Source of the DNA: Ramlibacter alkalitolerans
GTDB lineage: Bacteria; Pseudomonadota; Gammaproteobacteria; Burkholderiales; Burkholderiaceae_C
Length of the DNA stretch: 64,000 bases
NCBI RefSeq assembly: GCF_016722765.1
Contig: NZ_JAEQND010000011.1
Location: forward strand, 62,001 to 126,000
Direction of reading: 5' to 3'
Below the pieces are notes generated by a model, which saw only the letters and a program-made list of their open reading frames with translations, was not told where the DNA came from and made no database searches. Numbering within the stretch: the first letter of the stretch is position 1; each line of letters opens with the position of its first letter. This document shows, piece by piece, positions 31,302 to 38,870 of this stretch. The position numbers were made by a program, and so were the translations under genes.

Positions 31302-32389
31302 CCCTCGCCCTGCTGGCGTTGCTGGTCGGGCTGGCGCACTTCGCCTCGCTGGAATGGCTGGCGCGGCAGGCCGACGCGATCTCCGGGCTGACGATCATGG
31401 CGCCGCCCATGTACACGCGCATGCTCAGGCCCGCGGCCCCGCCGCCGGTGGTGGCGGTGACCTTGCCGGCGCCCGTCCCCAAGCCGCGCGCAGCGGCCGC
31501 GCCCAAGCCACGGCCGGCGGCGTCCAGCGCGAAGGAGCGCCCCGAGAAGAAGCCGCAGGAGCCGCCCGTGGAGCCGGTGGCGCAGCCAGCGGAGCCTGCC
31601 CCCGCGCCGCCGGAGGACGTCGTGGCGCAGGCGCCCGAGCCGCCGGCGTCCGCACCCGAGGCGGCGGCTTCGGCACCGCAGCCGGCCGCCTCCGCAACCG
31701 TGGCGGCGGCGAGCGCACCGGCCGGCGAAGCCGCAGCGCTGGACCAGTGGCCCACCGACACGCGCCTGACCTACGACGTCACCGGCGAGTACCGCAACCC
31801 GGTCTCCGGCACCGCGCACGTGCAATGGCAACGGGACGGCAGCCGCTACCAGGTGCGGCTGGACGTGACCATCCGCGTCGTCGTGCCGATCACGCAGACG
31901 CTCACCAGCCAGGGCGAAGTCACGCCCGCGGGCCTGATCCCGCGGGCCTACGAGGAGATGCGCACCGGCGGCAAGCGGCGCGTGACGCAGCTCGGCGACC
32001 AGGTGGTGGTGCTGGGCAACGGAACGACGGTGCCGCGGCCCGCCGGCGTGCAGGACACGGCGAGCCAGTTCGTGGAACTGGCGCAGCGTTTCGCGACCGG
32101 TCGCGACGTGCTCGCCGTCGGCCGGACCGTGAAGATGTGGCTGGCGCGTCCGGGCGGCGTCGACGAGTGGACCTACGACGTCACCGAGCGCGAGGTGCTG
32201 TCGCTGCCGCTCATGGGCGACGTCGAAACCTTCCATCTGAAACCGCGCGCCCTGGTCAACCCGCGCGGCAACATCACCGCCGAAATGTGGTTCGCGCCCA
32301 GCCTGCAGTACCTGCCGGTGAAGATCAAGGTGATCATGGGCACCGAGGCCTGGCTGGACCTGGTGGTGGACCGGATCGAGCAGCGGTGA
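31280..32389 (+). CDS. DUF3108 domain protein with TonB-like N-terminus
   Basis: About 369 residues. A membrane helix (LTLALLALLVGLAHFASLEW) is followed by a long Pro/Ala/Lys-rich stretch (about residues 45-150, e.g. KPRPAASSAKERPEKKPQEP) as in TonB-type proteins that span the periplasm. A DUF3108 domain (TRLTYDVTGEYRNPVSGTA onward, about 155-365) completes it. The function is unknown. The start is uncertain: GTG at 31280, overlapping the M61 gene by 22 bp, gives the helix right at the N-terminus. Last gene of the UbiH-like operon; a family A repeat lies 31 bp beyond. Confidence 0.75.
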
Positions 32390-32419
32390 ATCCGGGCCGC
32401 AGACATCCAGAACATCCAG

Positions 32420-32517
32420 AACGCAAAGGCCGCAAAAGTACGCAAAAACCGCAAAAGGACATCCATCGAGGAAGTTTCCTTTTGCGGCTTTTGCGTACTT
32501 TTGCGGCTTCTGCGTTC
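32420..32517. repeat. Family A long palindrome, copy 2
   Basis: About 98 bp, left arm AACGCAAAGGCCGCAAAAG..., centre ATCCATCGAGGAAGT, right arm ending GCGGCTTCTGCGTT. It lies between the convergent DUF3108 and paaK genes, whose stops are 142 bp apart. Nothing else is seen in that gap. Confidence 0.85.
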
Positions 32518-32531
32518 CGGTTGTCCGCCTT

Positions 32532-33827
32532 CTACAGCCGCCGCTGATCGACCACGCGCTTGGCCTTGCCCATGCTGCGCTCGATGCCGCCCGCGGGGCG
32601 CACGTCGATGTGGGCCGAGGTTCCGATGTAGACCTTGATCTCGTGCGCCAGGCGCTCCGCCGCCGAGCGCACGTCTTCGTGTTCGGGCGGCAGGCCGGCG
32701 CCCGCTTCGACGGCCACCGTCAGGTGGTCCAGCGGGCCCTCGCGCGTCAGGATGCACTGGTAGTGCGGCGCCAGCACCGGCTGCTTCAGGATCAGTTCCT
32801 CGATCTGCGTCGGGAAGACGTTCACGCCCCGCACGATCATCATGTCGTCGCTGCGGCCGGTGATCTTCTCCATGCGCCGCATGGTGCGCGCCGTGCCGGG
32901 CAGCAGCCGCGTGAGGTCGCGCGTGCGGTAGCGGATCACCGGCAGCGCTTCCTTCGTGAGCGTCGTGAACACCAGCTCGCCGAATTCGCCATCCGGCAGC
33001 GGCTCGCCCGTGTCCGGGTGCACGATCTCGGGATAGAAGTGGTCCTCCCAGATCGTCGGCCCGTCCTTGGTCTCCAGGCACTCGTTGGCCACGCCGGGGC
33101 CGATGACCTCCGACAGGCCATAGATGTCCACCGCGTCGATCGCCAGGCGGCGCTGGATGTTCTGCCGCATGTCGTTGGTCCACGGCTCGGCGCCGAAGAT
33201 GCCCAGGCGCAGGCTGCACTCGCGCGAGTCCAGCCCCTGGCGCTCGAATTCGTCGGCGATCGCCAGCGCGTAGCTGGGCGTCACCATGATGATGTCGGGC
33301 CGGAAGTCGTGAATGAGCTGCACCTGGCGCTCGGTCTGGCCGCCGCCGAAGGGCACCACCGTGAGCCCGAGCTTCTCGGCCCCGTAGTGCGCGCCCAGCC
33401 CGCCGGTGAACAGGCCGTAGCCGTAGCTCACGTGCACCAGGTCGCCCGGCCGCGCACCGGCGGCGCGGATGCTGCGCGCCATCACGTGCGACCACATCTC
33501 GATGTCGCCCCGCGTGTAGCCCACCACCGTCGGCTTGCCCGTCGTGCCGCTGGAGGCGTGGATGCGCACGCACTGCTCGCGCGGCACGGCGAACATGCCG
33601 AAGGGATAGTTCTCGCGCAGGTCCGCCTTGGTCGTGAAGGGGAAGTGCCGCAGGTCCGCGAGGCTCCTGAAATCGTCGGGATGCACGCCGGCGGAATCGA
33701 ACTTGCGCCGGTACGCCGGCGCGTTGCGGTAGGCGTGCCACAGCGACGCCTTCAGGCGCTTGAACTGCAGCGAGCGGAGTTCGTCGACGCCCGCCTTCTC
33801 GATGGGCTCCAGCGGGAAGGTGTTCAT
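32532..33827 (-). CDS. paaK: Phenylacetate-CoA ligase
   Basis: Adenylate-forming ligase making phenylacetyl-CoA, the entry step of phenylacetate catabolism (431 residues). The P-loop IHASSGTTGKPTVVGYT lies near residues 91-107; YGLSEVIGPGVANEC (adenine binding) near 235-249; IRYRTRDLTRLL near 305-316 holds the catalytic Asp. The C-terminal subdomain ends GKAKRVVDQRRL. The ATG overlaps the paaI stop (ATGA). Ring-epoxidase genes (paaABCDE) are not in the window. Confidence 0.95.
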   Translation of the reverse strand: MNTFPLEPIEKAGVDELRSLQFKRLKASLWHAYRNAPAYRRKFDSAGVHPDDFRSLADLRHFPFTTKADLRENYPFGMFAVPREQCVRIHASSGTTGKPTVVGYTRGDIEMWSHVMARSIRAAGARPGDLVHVSYGYGLFTGGLGAHYGAEKLGLTVVPFGGGQTERQVQLIHDFRPDIIMVTPSYALAIADEFERQGLDSRECSLRLGIFGAEPWTNDMRQNIQRRLAIDAVDIYGLSEVIGPGVANECLETKDGPTIWEDHFYPEIVHPDTGEPLPDGEFGELVFTTLTKEALPVIRYRTRDLTRLLPGTARTMRRMEKITGRSDDMMIVRGVNVFPTQIEELILKQPVLAPHYQCILTREGPLDHLTVAVEAGAGLPPEHEDVRSAAERLAHEIKVYIGTSAHIDVRPAGGIERSMGKAKRVVDQRRL

Positions 33828-34261
33828 GCGCCCTCCGGGATCACCGTGCCCTGGATGCTGGTGCTCTTGCCGCGGAACACGGCGATCACCTCGCCGCGCT
33901 GGTTGCTCACGCGCATGTCGTAGACGCCGTGGCGGCCCTGCAGGACCTGCTCCACGCCTTCGCAGGTGAGCACGTCGCCCAGGTGCGCGGGCTTGAGGAA
34001 CTCGATGCTGCAGCCGGCTGCGACGGTCACCTTGTTGTGGCTGTTGCAGGCGTAGGCGAAGGTCGAATCCGCCAGCGTGAAGATCAGGCCGCCGTGGCAG
34101 ATCCGGTGGCCGTTGAGCATTTCCTCGCGCACCGTCATGCGCATGCGGGCGCGCCCCGGCTCGCAGGCGAGCAGTTCGATCCGCAGGAAATCCCGGCACG
34201 CGGCGTCGGCGGCGAACATGGCCTCGCCCACTCGGGCGGCCAGGGCGGCGGGCGTCAGCAT
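33824..34261 (-). CDS. paaI: Hydroxyphenylacetyl-CoA thioesterase PaaI
   Basis: Hotdog-fold thioesterase of 145 residues that rescues CoA from stalled phenylacetate intermediates. NGHRICHGGLIFTLADSTFAYACN near residues 51-74 contains the catalytic Asp; VAAGCSIEFLKPAHLGD near 81-97 continues the fold. It overlaps paaK by 4 bp and follows paaG after about 80 bp. Confidence 0.93.
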   Translation of the reverse strand: MLTPAALAARVGEAMFAADAACRDFLRIELLACEPGRARMRMTVREEMLNGHRICHGGLIFTLADSTFAYACNSHNKVTVAAGCSIEFLKPAHLGDVLTCEGVEQVLQGRHGVYDMRVSNQRGEVIAVFRGKSTSIQGTVIPEGA

Positions 34262-34280
34262 GCCGGGCTCCGCCGGGCCG

Positions 34281-34308
34281 CCCCGAGGAGGCCGAGTCCC
34301 CCTCGGGG
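34281..34308. repeat. GC-rich hairpin in the paaG-paaI spacer
   Basis: CCCCGAGG (34281-34288) pairs with CCTCGGGG (34301-34308) inside a purely GC-rich 83-bp spacer. Similar CCCCCTCGGGGGG-type spacers are common in Comamonadaceae. It could be an intercistronic mRNA stabiliser or weak terminator. Confidence 0.45.
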
Positions 34309-34344
34309 GGGCAGCGGGCGCAAGCGAGCGTGGGAGGCCATTCC

Positions 34345-35148
34345 TCACTCCCCCTTGAACTGCGCGGGCCGCTTCTCGAGGAAGGCCGTGACGCCTTCGA
34401 GGTAGTCGTGCGTGCGGCCCAGGGCCGACTGCGTGGCACGCTCCAGATCGAGCTGCGCATCGAGCTCGCTGGTCGCCGCGGCACGCAGCAGCTTGCGCGT
34501 CTGCACCAGGGCGGTGGTGGGCATCGTGGCCAGGCGTTGGGCGATCCTGACGGCCGCTTCCACGCAGTCCTGCCCCTCGGGGGCCACGTCCCAGATCATT
34601 CCCCACTCCTTGGCGTCCTGCGCGGCGACCTTGTCGCCCAGCAGGGCGCAGCCCATGGCCCGCGCCAGCCCCAGCTTCTTGACGAGGAACCACGAGCCGC
34701 CCGCATCCGGAATCAGGCCGATCTTGCTGAAGGCCTGGATGAAGACGGCGGAAGAGGCTGCGATGGCCAGGTCGCAGGTCATGGCGAGCGATGCGCCCGC
34801 GCCTGCGGCGACGCCGTTCACCGCCGCGATGGTCGGCACGCGCAGCTCCATCAGCTTGCGCACCGTGGGGTTGAACAGTTGCTCGATGATCGGGCCGGGA
34901 TCCGCGCGCTCGACGCGGTTCGGCCCCGGGCTGACGTCGAACTCCGCGAGGTCGGCCCCGGCGCAGAAGCCGCGGCCCGCGCCGGTGATCACTGCCGCGC
35001 GAATGGATTTGTCGCCAGCGATGCGATCGAGCGCGGCACGCAGTTCCTCGTGCATCGCGCGCGTGAAGCTGTTGAGCGCCTGCGGGCGATTCAGCGTGAT
35101 GAGGGCGACGCTGGCGCGCGCCTCGAACAGGACGGTGGGTTCGCTCAT
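34345..35148 (-). CDS. paaG: 2-(1,2-epoxy-1,2-dihydrophenyl)acetyl-CoA isomerase (PaaG-like)
   Basis: Crotonase-fold isomerase (267 residues) that opens the epoxide to an oxepin in the phenylacetate pathway. [13 protein letters not shown] near 16-28, oxyanion-hole segment [13 protein letters not shown] near 58-70, [22 protein letters not shown] near 111-132 and [15 protein letters not shown] near 140-154 (the conserved Asp at the position used by isomerases). ATG at 35148 has a good ribosome-binding site (AAGGAGACCACG), preferred to a start 57 bp upstream. Operon order is paaG-paaI-paaK. Confidence 0.88.
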   Translation of the reverse strand: MSEPTVLFEARASVALITLNRPQALNSFTRAMHEELRAALDRIAGDKSIRAAVITGAGRGFCAGADLAEFDVSPGPNRVERADPGPIIEQLFNPTVRKLMELRVPTIAAVNGVAAGAGASLAMTCDLAIAASSAVFIQAFSKIGLIPDAGGSWFLVKKLGLARAMGCALLGDKVAAQDAKEWGMIWDVAPEGQDCVEAAVRIAQRLATMPTTALVQTRKLLRAAATSELDAQLDLERATQSALGRTHDYLEGVTAFLEKRPAQFKGE

Positions 35149-35248
35149 CGTGGTCTCCTTCCCGGGCGCCGAATCTATCACCCGCGCTGCGCGCGTCCGG
35201 GGCACGGTTTCCCTTGGTTATAGTCGCTCCAACATAGAGGAGGTCGCC

Positions 35249-36028
35249 ATGGCATACGAATTGATCCAGGTGCGCACGGAAGCGGACAAGGTGGGCGTGC
35301 TCACGCTGAACCGGCCCAAGCAGCTCAACGCGCTGAACAACCAGCTGATGGACGAGCTCGGCGCCGCGCTGAAGGCCTTCGACGCCGACGAGGCGATCGG
35401 CTGCATGGTGATCACCGGCAGCGAAAAGGCGTTCGCCGCCGGCGCCGACATCGGCGCGATGGCGAGCTACGGCTTCGCCGACGTCTACAAGGGCGACTAC
35501 ATCACGCGCAACTGGGAGACGATCCGCAGCGTGCGCAAGCCGGTGATCGCCGCCGTCAGCGGCTTCGCCCTGGGCGGCGGCTGCGAGCTGGCCATGATGT
35601 GCGACTTCATCATCGCGGCGGACAACGCGAAGTTCGGCCAGCCCGAGATCAAGCTCGGGATCATCCCCGGCGCCGGCGGCACGCAGCGCCTGCCGCGGGC
35701 GATCGGGAAGGCCAAGGCCATGGACATGGTGCTGACCGGCCGCATGATGGATGCGGCCGAAGCGGAACGGGCCGGCCTCGTGAGCCGCGTCGTGCCGCTG
35801 GAAAAGCTGATGGAGGAAACCCTGGGCGCCGCGCTGCAGATCTGCGACTACTCGCAGCTCGCTGTGCTCGCGGCCAAGGAATCGGTCAACCGGGCCTACG
35901 AAGGCGGCCTGTCCGACGGCGTGATGTTCGAGCGCCGCCTGTTCCACGCCCTGTTCGCCACCGAGGACCAGAAGGAAGGCATGGATGCGTTCGTGAACAA
36001 GCGCAAGGCGGCGTTCAAGCACCGGTGA
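35249..36028 (+). CDS. Enoyl-CoA hydratase (PaaF/FadB-like)
   Basis: Crotonase-fold hydratase, 259 residues. [19 protein letters not shown] near 14-32, [12 protein letters not shown] near 61-72, [22 protein letters not shown] near 104-125 (first catalytic Glu in GGGCELA) and [19 protein letters not shown] near 134-152 (second catalytic Glu region). Probably hydrates 2,3-dehydroadipyl-CoA (PaaF) in this context, but general beta-oxidation is equally compatible. It is divergent from paaG across a 100-bp spacer and has AGAGGAGG before the ATG. Confidence 0.87.
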   Translation: MAYELIQVRTEADKVGVLTLNRPKQLNALNNQLMDELGAALKAFDADEAIGCMVITGSEKAFAAGADIGAMASYGFADVYKGDYITRNWETIRSVRKPVIAAVSGFALGGGCELAMMCDFIIAADNAKFGQPEIKLGIIPGAGGTQRLPRAIGKAKAMDMVLTGRMMDAAEAERAGLVSRVVPLEKLMEETLGAALQICDYSQLAVLAAKESVNRAYEGGLSDGVMFERRLFHALFATEDQKEGMDAFVNKRKAAFKHR

Positions 36029-36115
36029 GCCCGCTCCCGTGCGCCCGTGGACCGAAGAGCCTGCCAGGAGCAGCGGGCGACGGCTGGCGCACTCCGCCGG
36101 GATTCCGAATTCCTC

Positions 36116-36121
36116 TATAAT
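36116..36121 (+). promoter_or_regulatory. -10 element of the tRNA-Met promoter
   Basis: A perfect TATAAT ends 9 bp before the tRNA. No good -35 is present at 16-18 bp spacing. The rest of the 36029-36130 gap shows nothing else. Confidence 0.6.
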
Positions 36122-36130
36122 CCGGGGCTC

Positions 36131-36207
36131 GGCGCTTTAGCTCAGTTGGTTAGAGCGATGGAATCATAATCCACAGGTCCGGGGTTCGAGTCCCTGAAGC
36201 GCCACCA
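36131..36207 (+). tRNA. tRNA-Met (CAT anticodon)
   Basis: 77-nt cloverleaf. Acceptor arm GGCGCTT pairs with AAGCGCC, the D-arm is AGCTCAGTTGGTTAGAGC, the anticodon loop ATCATAA has CAT at positions 34-36, the T-arm GGGGTTCGAGTCCC follows, and CCA is encoded. The sequence is of the elongator methionine type; an Ile2 (lysidine) identity is less likely. Its 3' end is the integration site of the element that follows; the gene is intact because the att repeat restores the end. Confidence 0.95.
36191..36207 (+). other. attL, 17-bp direct repeat in the tRNA 3' end
   Basis: TCCCTGAAGCGCCACCA, covering the 3' part of the T-arm, the acceptor strand and CCA. The identical 17 bp recur at 41232-41248. 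Neither flank extends the match. Confidence 0.9.
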
Positions 36208-36218
36208 ATCAGCCCGGA

Positions 36219-36251
36219 AACCCGCACCAGCACACGCTGGGGCGGGTTTTT
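36219..36251 (+). terminator. Rho-independent terminator at the left end of the element
   Basis: AACCCGCACCAGC pairs with CGCTGGGGCGGGTT around ACA, with one A bulged in the left arm and one G in the right, followed by T residues. It probably replaces the tRNA's own terminator, which is now at 41256-41288. Confidence 0.8.
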
Positions 36252-36285
36252 CACTTCTGAGGCCGGTGGTCCAAGCGGTGGGCCA

Positions 36286-37620
36286 ATGCCGACCATGCGA
36301 AACGCCGTCCCGCACCTGCACCGCGACCGCCACGGAACCTTCTACTTCCGCATCACCGACGCCGGGAAAACCATCAAGCGGTCCCTGCGGACGAAGAATG
36401 TTGAGCTTGCTACGATGCGAGCAGCTTGCCTCAACTACGAATGGGATGCGATGAACCGCAGGATCGAGCCGACCGTTGCCGAGATACAGCAAGCCCTCTC
36501 CGAGGGCCGCATCAAGCAATTCGATGTGGAGCTGCCCAACGGCGTCAAGTTGAAGAACATCAACAACGACGACGACGCGCGAAGGGCCAAGGAGCTGCTC
36601 GCCAACATCGGCCCGATCTCTCAGCCCATCGCGGCTCGGGCGACAATTCCTGAGGCGCCTCGCACACTCGGCCCGGTGCTTCGCACGGCGACGAAGGCAT
36701 TCGTCAAGGAGCTGCGGACCTCGAAGCTGCACAAGGCCAAGGGCATCGAGGACAAGGAAGCGACCTACGAGCAGTTCGCCACCCAGTTCAACAACCCGAA
36801 GTGCGGCGAAATCGACAAGGCCATGGTGCTCGCGTTCAAGGAAGCTCACTTGAAGAACGCAGGAGCGGGTCGCGTCAACACGAAGATCGGACACATGTCC
36901 GTGTTCTTCGACTGGGCCATCGGGCACGGCTTCGCCGATGCGAACCCGTTCACCGGCACGCGGATCGGCAAGAAGTCGCAGCTGGTGAAGGGCGTGCAGT
37001 CGTATGAGCCCTTCACCGCTGGCGAATTGAAGTTGATCTTCAACCCGAAGACCTATCCCGACTACGCGACGAAAGCTCACTTCCACTGGTTGCCGCTTCT
37101 GCTGCTCTACTCCGGTGCTCGCCCCGAGGAACTCGCGAGCATGCCATTGGACAACATCCGCAGCGAGGGCGGCATTGACTACTTCGCCGTTGCATCCGGC
37201 AAGAACTCGAACAGCATCCGCAAGATTCCCTTCCACAAGGCAATTCGCAACTCCGGATTCCCTGCATACGTGAAGATGCGGCGGAAGATGGACCCCGGCG
37301 GGATGCTGTTCCCCGACCTGTCTCCGAGCAAGAACGGCTATTGCAAGAACGTCTCTCGGCGTTTCAATGAGAGCTACTTGCCGCAACTGCGGATCACCGA
37401 GAGCACCAAGCGGTTGTATAGCTTCCGCTCCACCTTCATCACACGCATGACCGAGTTGAACGTCAACCCCGGCATGCTGATGGCACTCGTTGGCCACTAC
37501 GAGCAGACCGCCGTGGACCTGAGCAGCCCGCATTTCAAGAACTACCAGGGCACGAAGCTGTTGATGGCGTTGCAGTCCACCATCGACCTGTTCGACACCA
37601 AGATTCCTCTGACGCTCTGA
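36286..37620 (+). CDS. int: Tyrosine recombinase/integrase
   Basis: 444-residue site-specific recombinase, expected to catalyse integration at the tRNA 3' end. The N-terminal HRDRHGTFYFRITDAGKTIK resembles the arm-type/DUF6538-like start of tRNA-targeting integrases. Catalytic pieces: YSGARPEEL near 275 (first Arg), ASGKNSNSIRKIPFHKAI near 300-317 (Lys and neighbours), LYSFRSTFI near 376 (second Arg), LVGHYEQ near 402 (His) and nucleophile Tyr in FKNYQGT near 420. The usual HxxR box is YxxR here, a tolerated but uncommon substitution. The gene starts 78 bp inside attL. Confidence 0.9.
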   Translation: MPTMRNAVPHLHRDRHGTFYFRITDAGKTIKRSLRTKNVELATMRAACLNYEWDAMNRRIEPTVAEIQQALSEGRIKQFDVELPNGVKLKNINNDDDARRAKELLANIGPISQPIAARATIPEAPRTLGPVLRTATKAFVKELRTSKLHKAKGIEDKEATYEQFATQFNNPKCGEIDKAMVLAFKEAHLKNAGAGRVNTKIGHMSVFFDWAIGHGFADANPFTGTRIGKKSQLVKGVQSYEPFTAGELKLIFNPKTYPDYATKAHFHWLPLLLLYSGARPEELASMPLDNIRSEGGIDYFAVASGKNSNSIRKIPFHKAIRNSGFPAYVKMRRKMDPGGMLFPDLSPSKNGYCKNVSRRFNESYLPQLRITESTKRLYSFRSTFITRMTELNVNPGMLMALVGHYEQTAVDLSSPHFKNYQGTKLLMALQSTIDLFDTKIPLTL

Positions 37621-37686
37621 CGCTGCCCGGCGGCGTTGACAGCCGCTGCCGCTCGCTGCGAGGCTGGTGCTCAGGAGGACTGGCAA

Positions 37687-38022
37687 GTGAGCACCGCACC
37701 CGAACCGAGCCCCGATCTGCTCGCGGTGGACCTGCTGCGCGTCCAGATGGAGTCGATGCCCGCCGAGGACTTGCAGGAACACATCGACGCACTGCGTGCT
37801 GTGCTCGCCGCATTGGTCGAATCGCGACATCTGCGACCCCACATCAGCCTTACGGCAGCCGCCAACCTTGACCGGTTGATTCGCAAGGTGCAAGCAAAGT
37901 TGCCGTATGCCCTCGACCTTCTATGCGCCCTGCGCGTCGCCGCTGCGTGGCTCGATGCGGCACGGCAGGCCGAAAGTGAGAAGGCCGGCAGTGGGTGCCG
38001 GCCTTCGCGTTTGGACGCTTGA
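37687..38022 (+). CDS. Small hypothetical protein of the element
   Basis: 111 residues from a GTG start with an AGGAGG ribosome-binding site 9 bp ahead (CAGGAGGACTGGCAAGTG). An in-frame upstream ATG (37636) is less likely, having no such site. The product looks all-helical (VDLLRVQMESMPAEDLQEHI, ALRAVLAALVE, LDRLIRKVQAKL) with no membrane segment or known motif. It is probably co-transcribed with int. The last codons overlap a hairpin shared with the convergent RepL-like gene. Function unknown; an accessory regulator is possible but not shown. Confidence 0.6.
   Translation: MSTAPEPSPDLLAVDLLRVQMESMPAEDLQEHIDALRAVLAALVESRHLRPHISLTAAANLDRLIRKVQAKLPYALDLLCALRVAAAWLDAARQAESEKAGSGCRPSRLDA
37981..38005. 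terminator. Bidirectional hairpin between convergent element genes
   Basis: AAGGCCGGCA pairs perfectly with TGCCGGCCTT around GTGGG. It lies within the last codons of the upstream gene and 22 bp past the RepL-like stop, so it can serve both strands. Confidence 0.6.
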
Positions 38023-38026
38023 TCCG

Positions 38027-38488
38027 TTACGCCATCGCGGCTTCGGCGTCTGCCTTCGCCTCTTTCTCGCACTCGCGCTGCTGCACCTGCTGGTGATCGC
38101 GAAGCGATTTCACCTTGCCTCGCCATCCATACGAAGACTCCAACCGTAGCGACCCATGTTCGCCATCGATCAACACATGGCGCTCACGCAATTCCCGAAT
38201 AGCTCGCGAAACATTCGGTCGCTGCATTGACAAAGCTGCCGCGATTTCGCTGTGCGTCGGGCGAACGTAGTTCTCGAATTCCATTTCGCTCATGAGATAC
38301 AACAGGACTCGCATCGACTCACCTCGAAGCGGCTGCTTCGCCAACATTGCCAAGCCATCTTGCATCGCCATAAACCAGCCCTCCTTCATCCGCAGTCGTC
38401 GTGGGACATAGACCATGTCCCCATCATCAATCACCTCTCCGGTATCGCTGTCAAGCAGCTTCACTCGCGTCGTTTGCTTCGTCTTCAT
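38027..38488 (-). CDS. RepL-like winged-helix protein
   Basis: 153 residues. The centre (about 45-130) reads as a winged helix-turn-helix: GESMRVLLYLMSEMEFENYV, then PTHSEIAAALSMQRPNVSRAIRELRERHVLI (recognition helix) and a beta wing, GSLRLESSYGWRG. This layout, with the VLLYLM...N.V..T..EIA...VSRAI pattern, is that of the RepL family of plasmid replication initiators. It could instead be a transcription regulator or excision factor. It is transcribed against the other element genes and has a 38-bp palindrome just upstream. The product ends in a charged Lys/Glu tail. Confidence 0.6.
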   Translation of the reverse strand: MKTKQTTRVKLLDSDTGEVIDDGDMVYVPRRLRMKEGWFMAMQDGLAMLAKQPLRGESMRVLLYLMSEMEFENYVRPTHSEIAAALSMQRPNVSRAIRELRERHVLIDGEHGSLRLESSYGWRGKVKSLRDHQQVQQRECEKEAKADAEAAMA

Positions 38489-38506
38489 TGCTCGCCTCCT
38501 CTGGTT

Positions 38507-38544
38507 GGTATCCGTGAAGATTCATAGGAATCTCACGCGATACC
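38507..38544. promoter_or_regulatory. 38-bp imperfect palindrome upstream of the RepL-like gene
   Basis: Outer arms GGTATC (38507-38512) and GATACC (38539-38544) and inner arms GATTC (38519-38523) and GAATC (38528-38532) around ATAG, with GTGA/CAC between them. It begins 18 bp before the RepL-like start codon. It is a candidate operator for self-regulation or a replication-initiator site. Confidence 0.55.
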
Positions 38545-38595
38545 GACGAAGTCAAGTGCTCCCTCTGAAAGTTGTTTTCTCTTTATGCCTATGGA

Positions 38596-38835
38596 AGTGA
38601 CGCAATGGCTTATGCAGCCGTTGCGTCACTCCTCCCACAGGCGTGCAGCAGCGACATCCCGAGCGGCGGTGCCGCTCGTTGCATCGGAAGCCGTCGGCTC
38701 GCTGCCGCTCGCGAGCACGATCAACGCGTCGCGTTGTTCGTGCTGGCATGCATCGGGGCTGTTGATCCCTGCCCCTGGCAGGGCGAACAACCGAGCCTGC
38801 TCGGTGTAGTGAGTAGACCGACCTGCCGGGCGGTC
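38596..38835. other. Hairpin cluster, candidate oriT/replication region
   Basis: Successive inverted repeats in about 240 bp: AGTGACGCAATGGC/GCCGTTGCGTCACT (38596-38630, loop 7, one mismatch); CGAGCGGC/GCCGCTCG (38660-38678, loop 3); AGCACGATCAACGCG/CGCGTTGTTCGTGCT (38714-38744, one mismatch); CCCTGCC/GGCAGGG (38767-38783); CCGAGC/GCTCGG (38791-38804); GACCGACC/GGGCGGTC (38816-38835, one mismatch). It precedes the relaxase gene, the usual oriT position. TAGTGAGTAG at 38808-38817 is loosely like the pMV158 nick region. No convincing gene lies in 38489-38870. Confidence 0.6.
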
Positions 38836-38870
38836 GTGTCATCTTGGCTTTGGTGCGGTATGCATATCTC

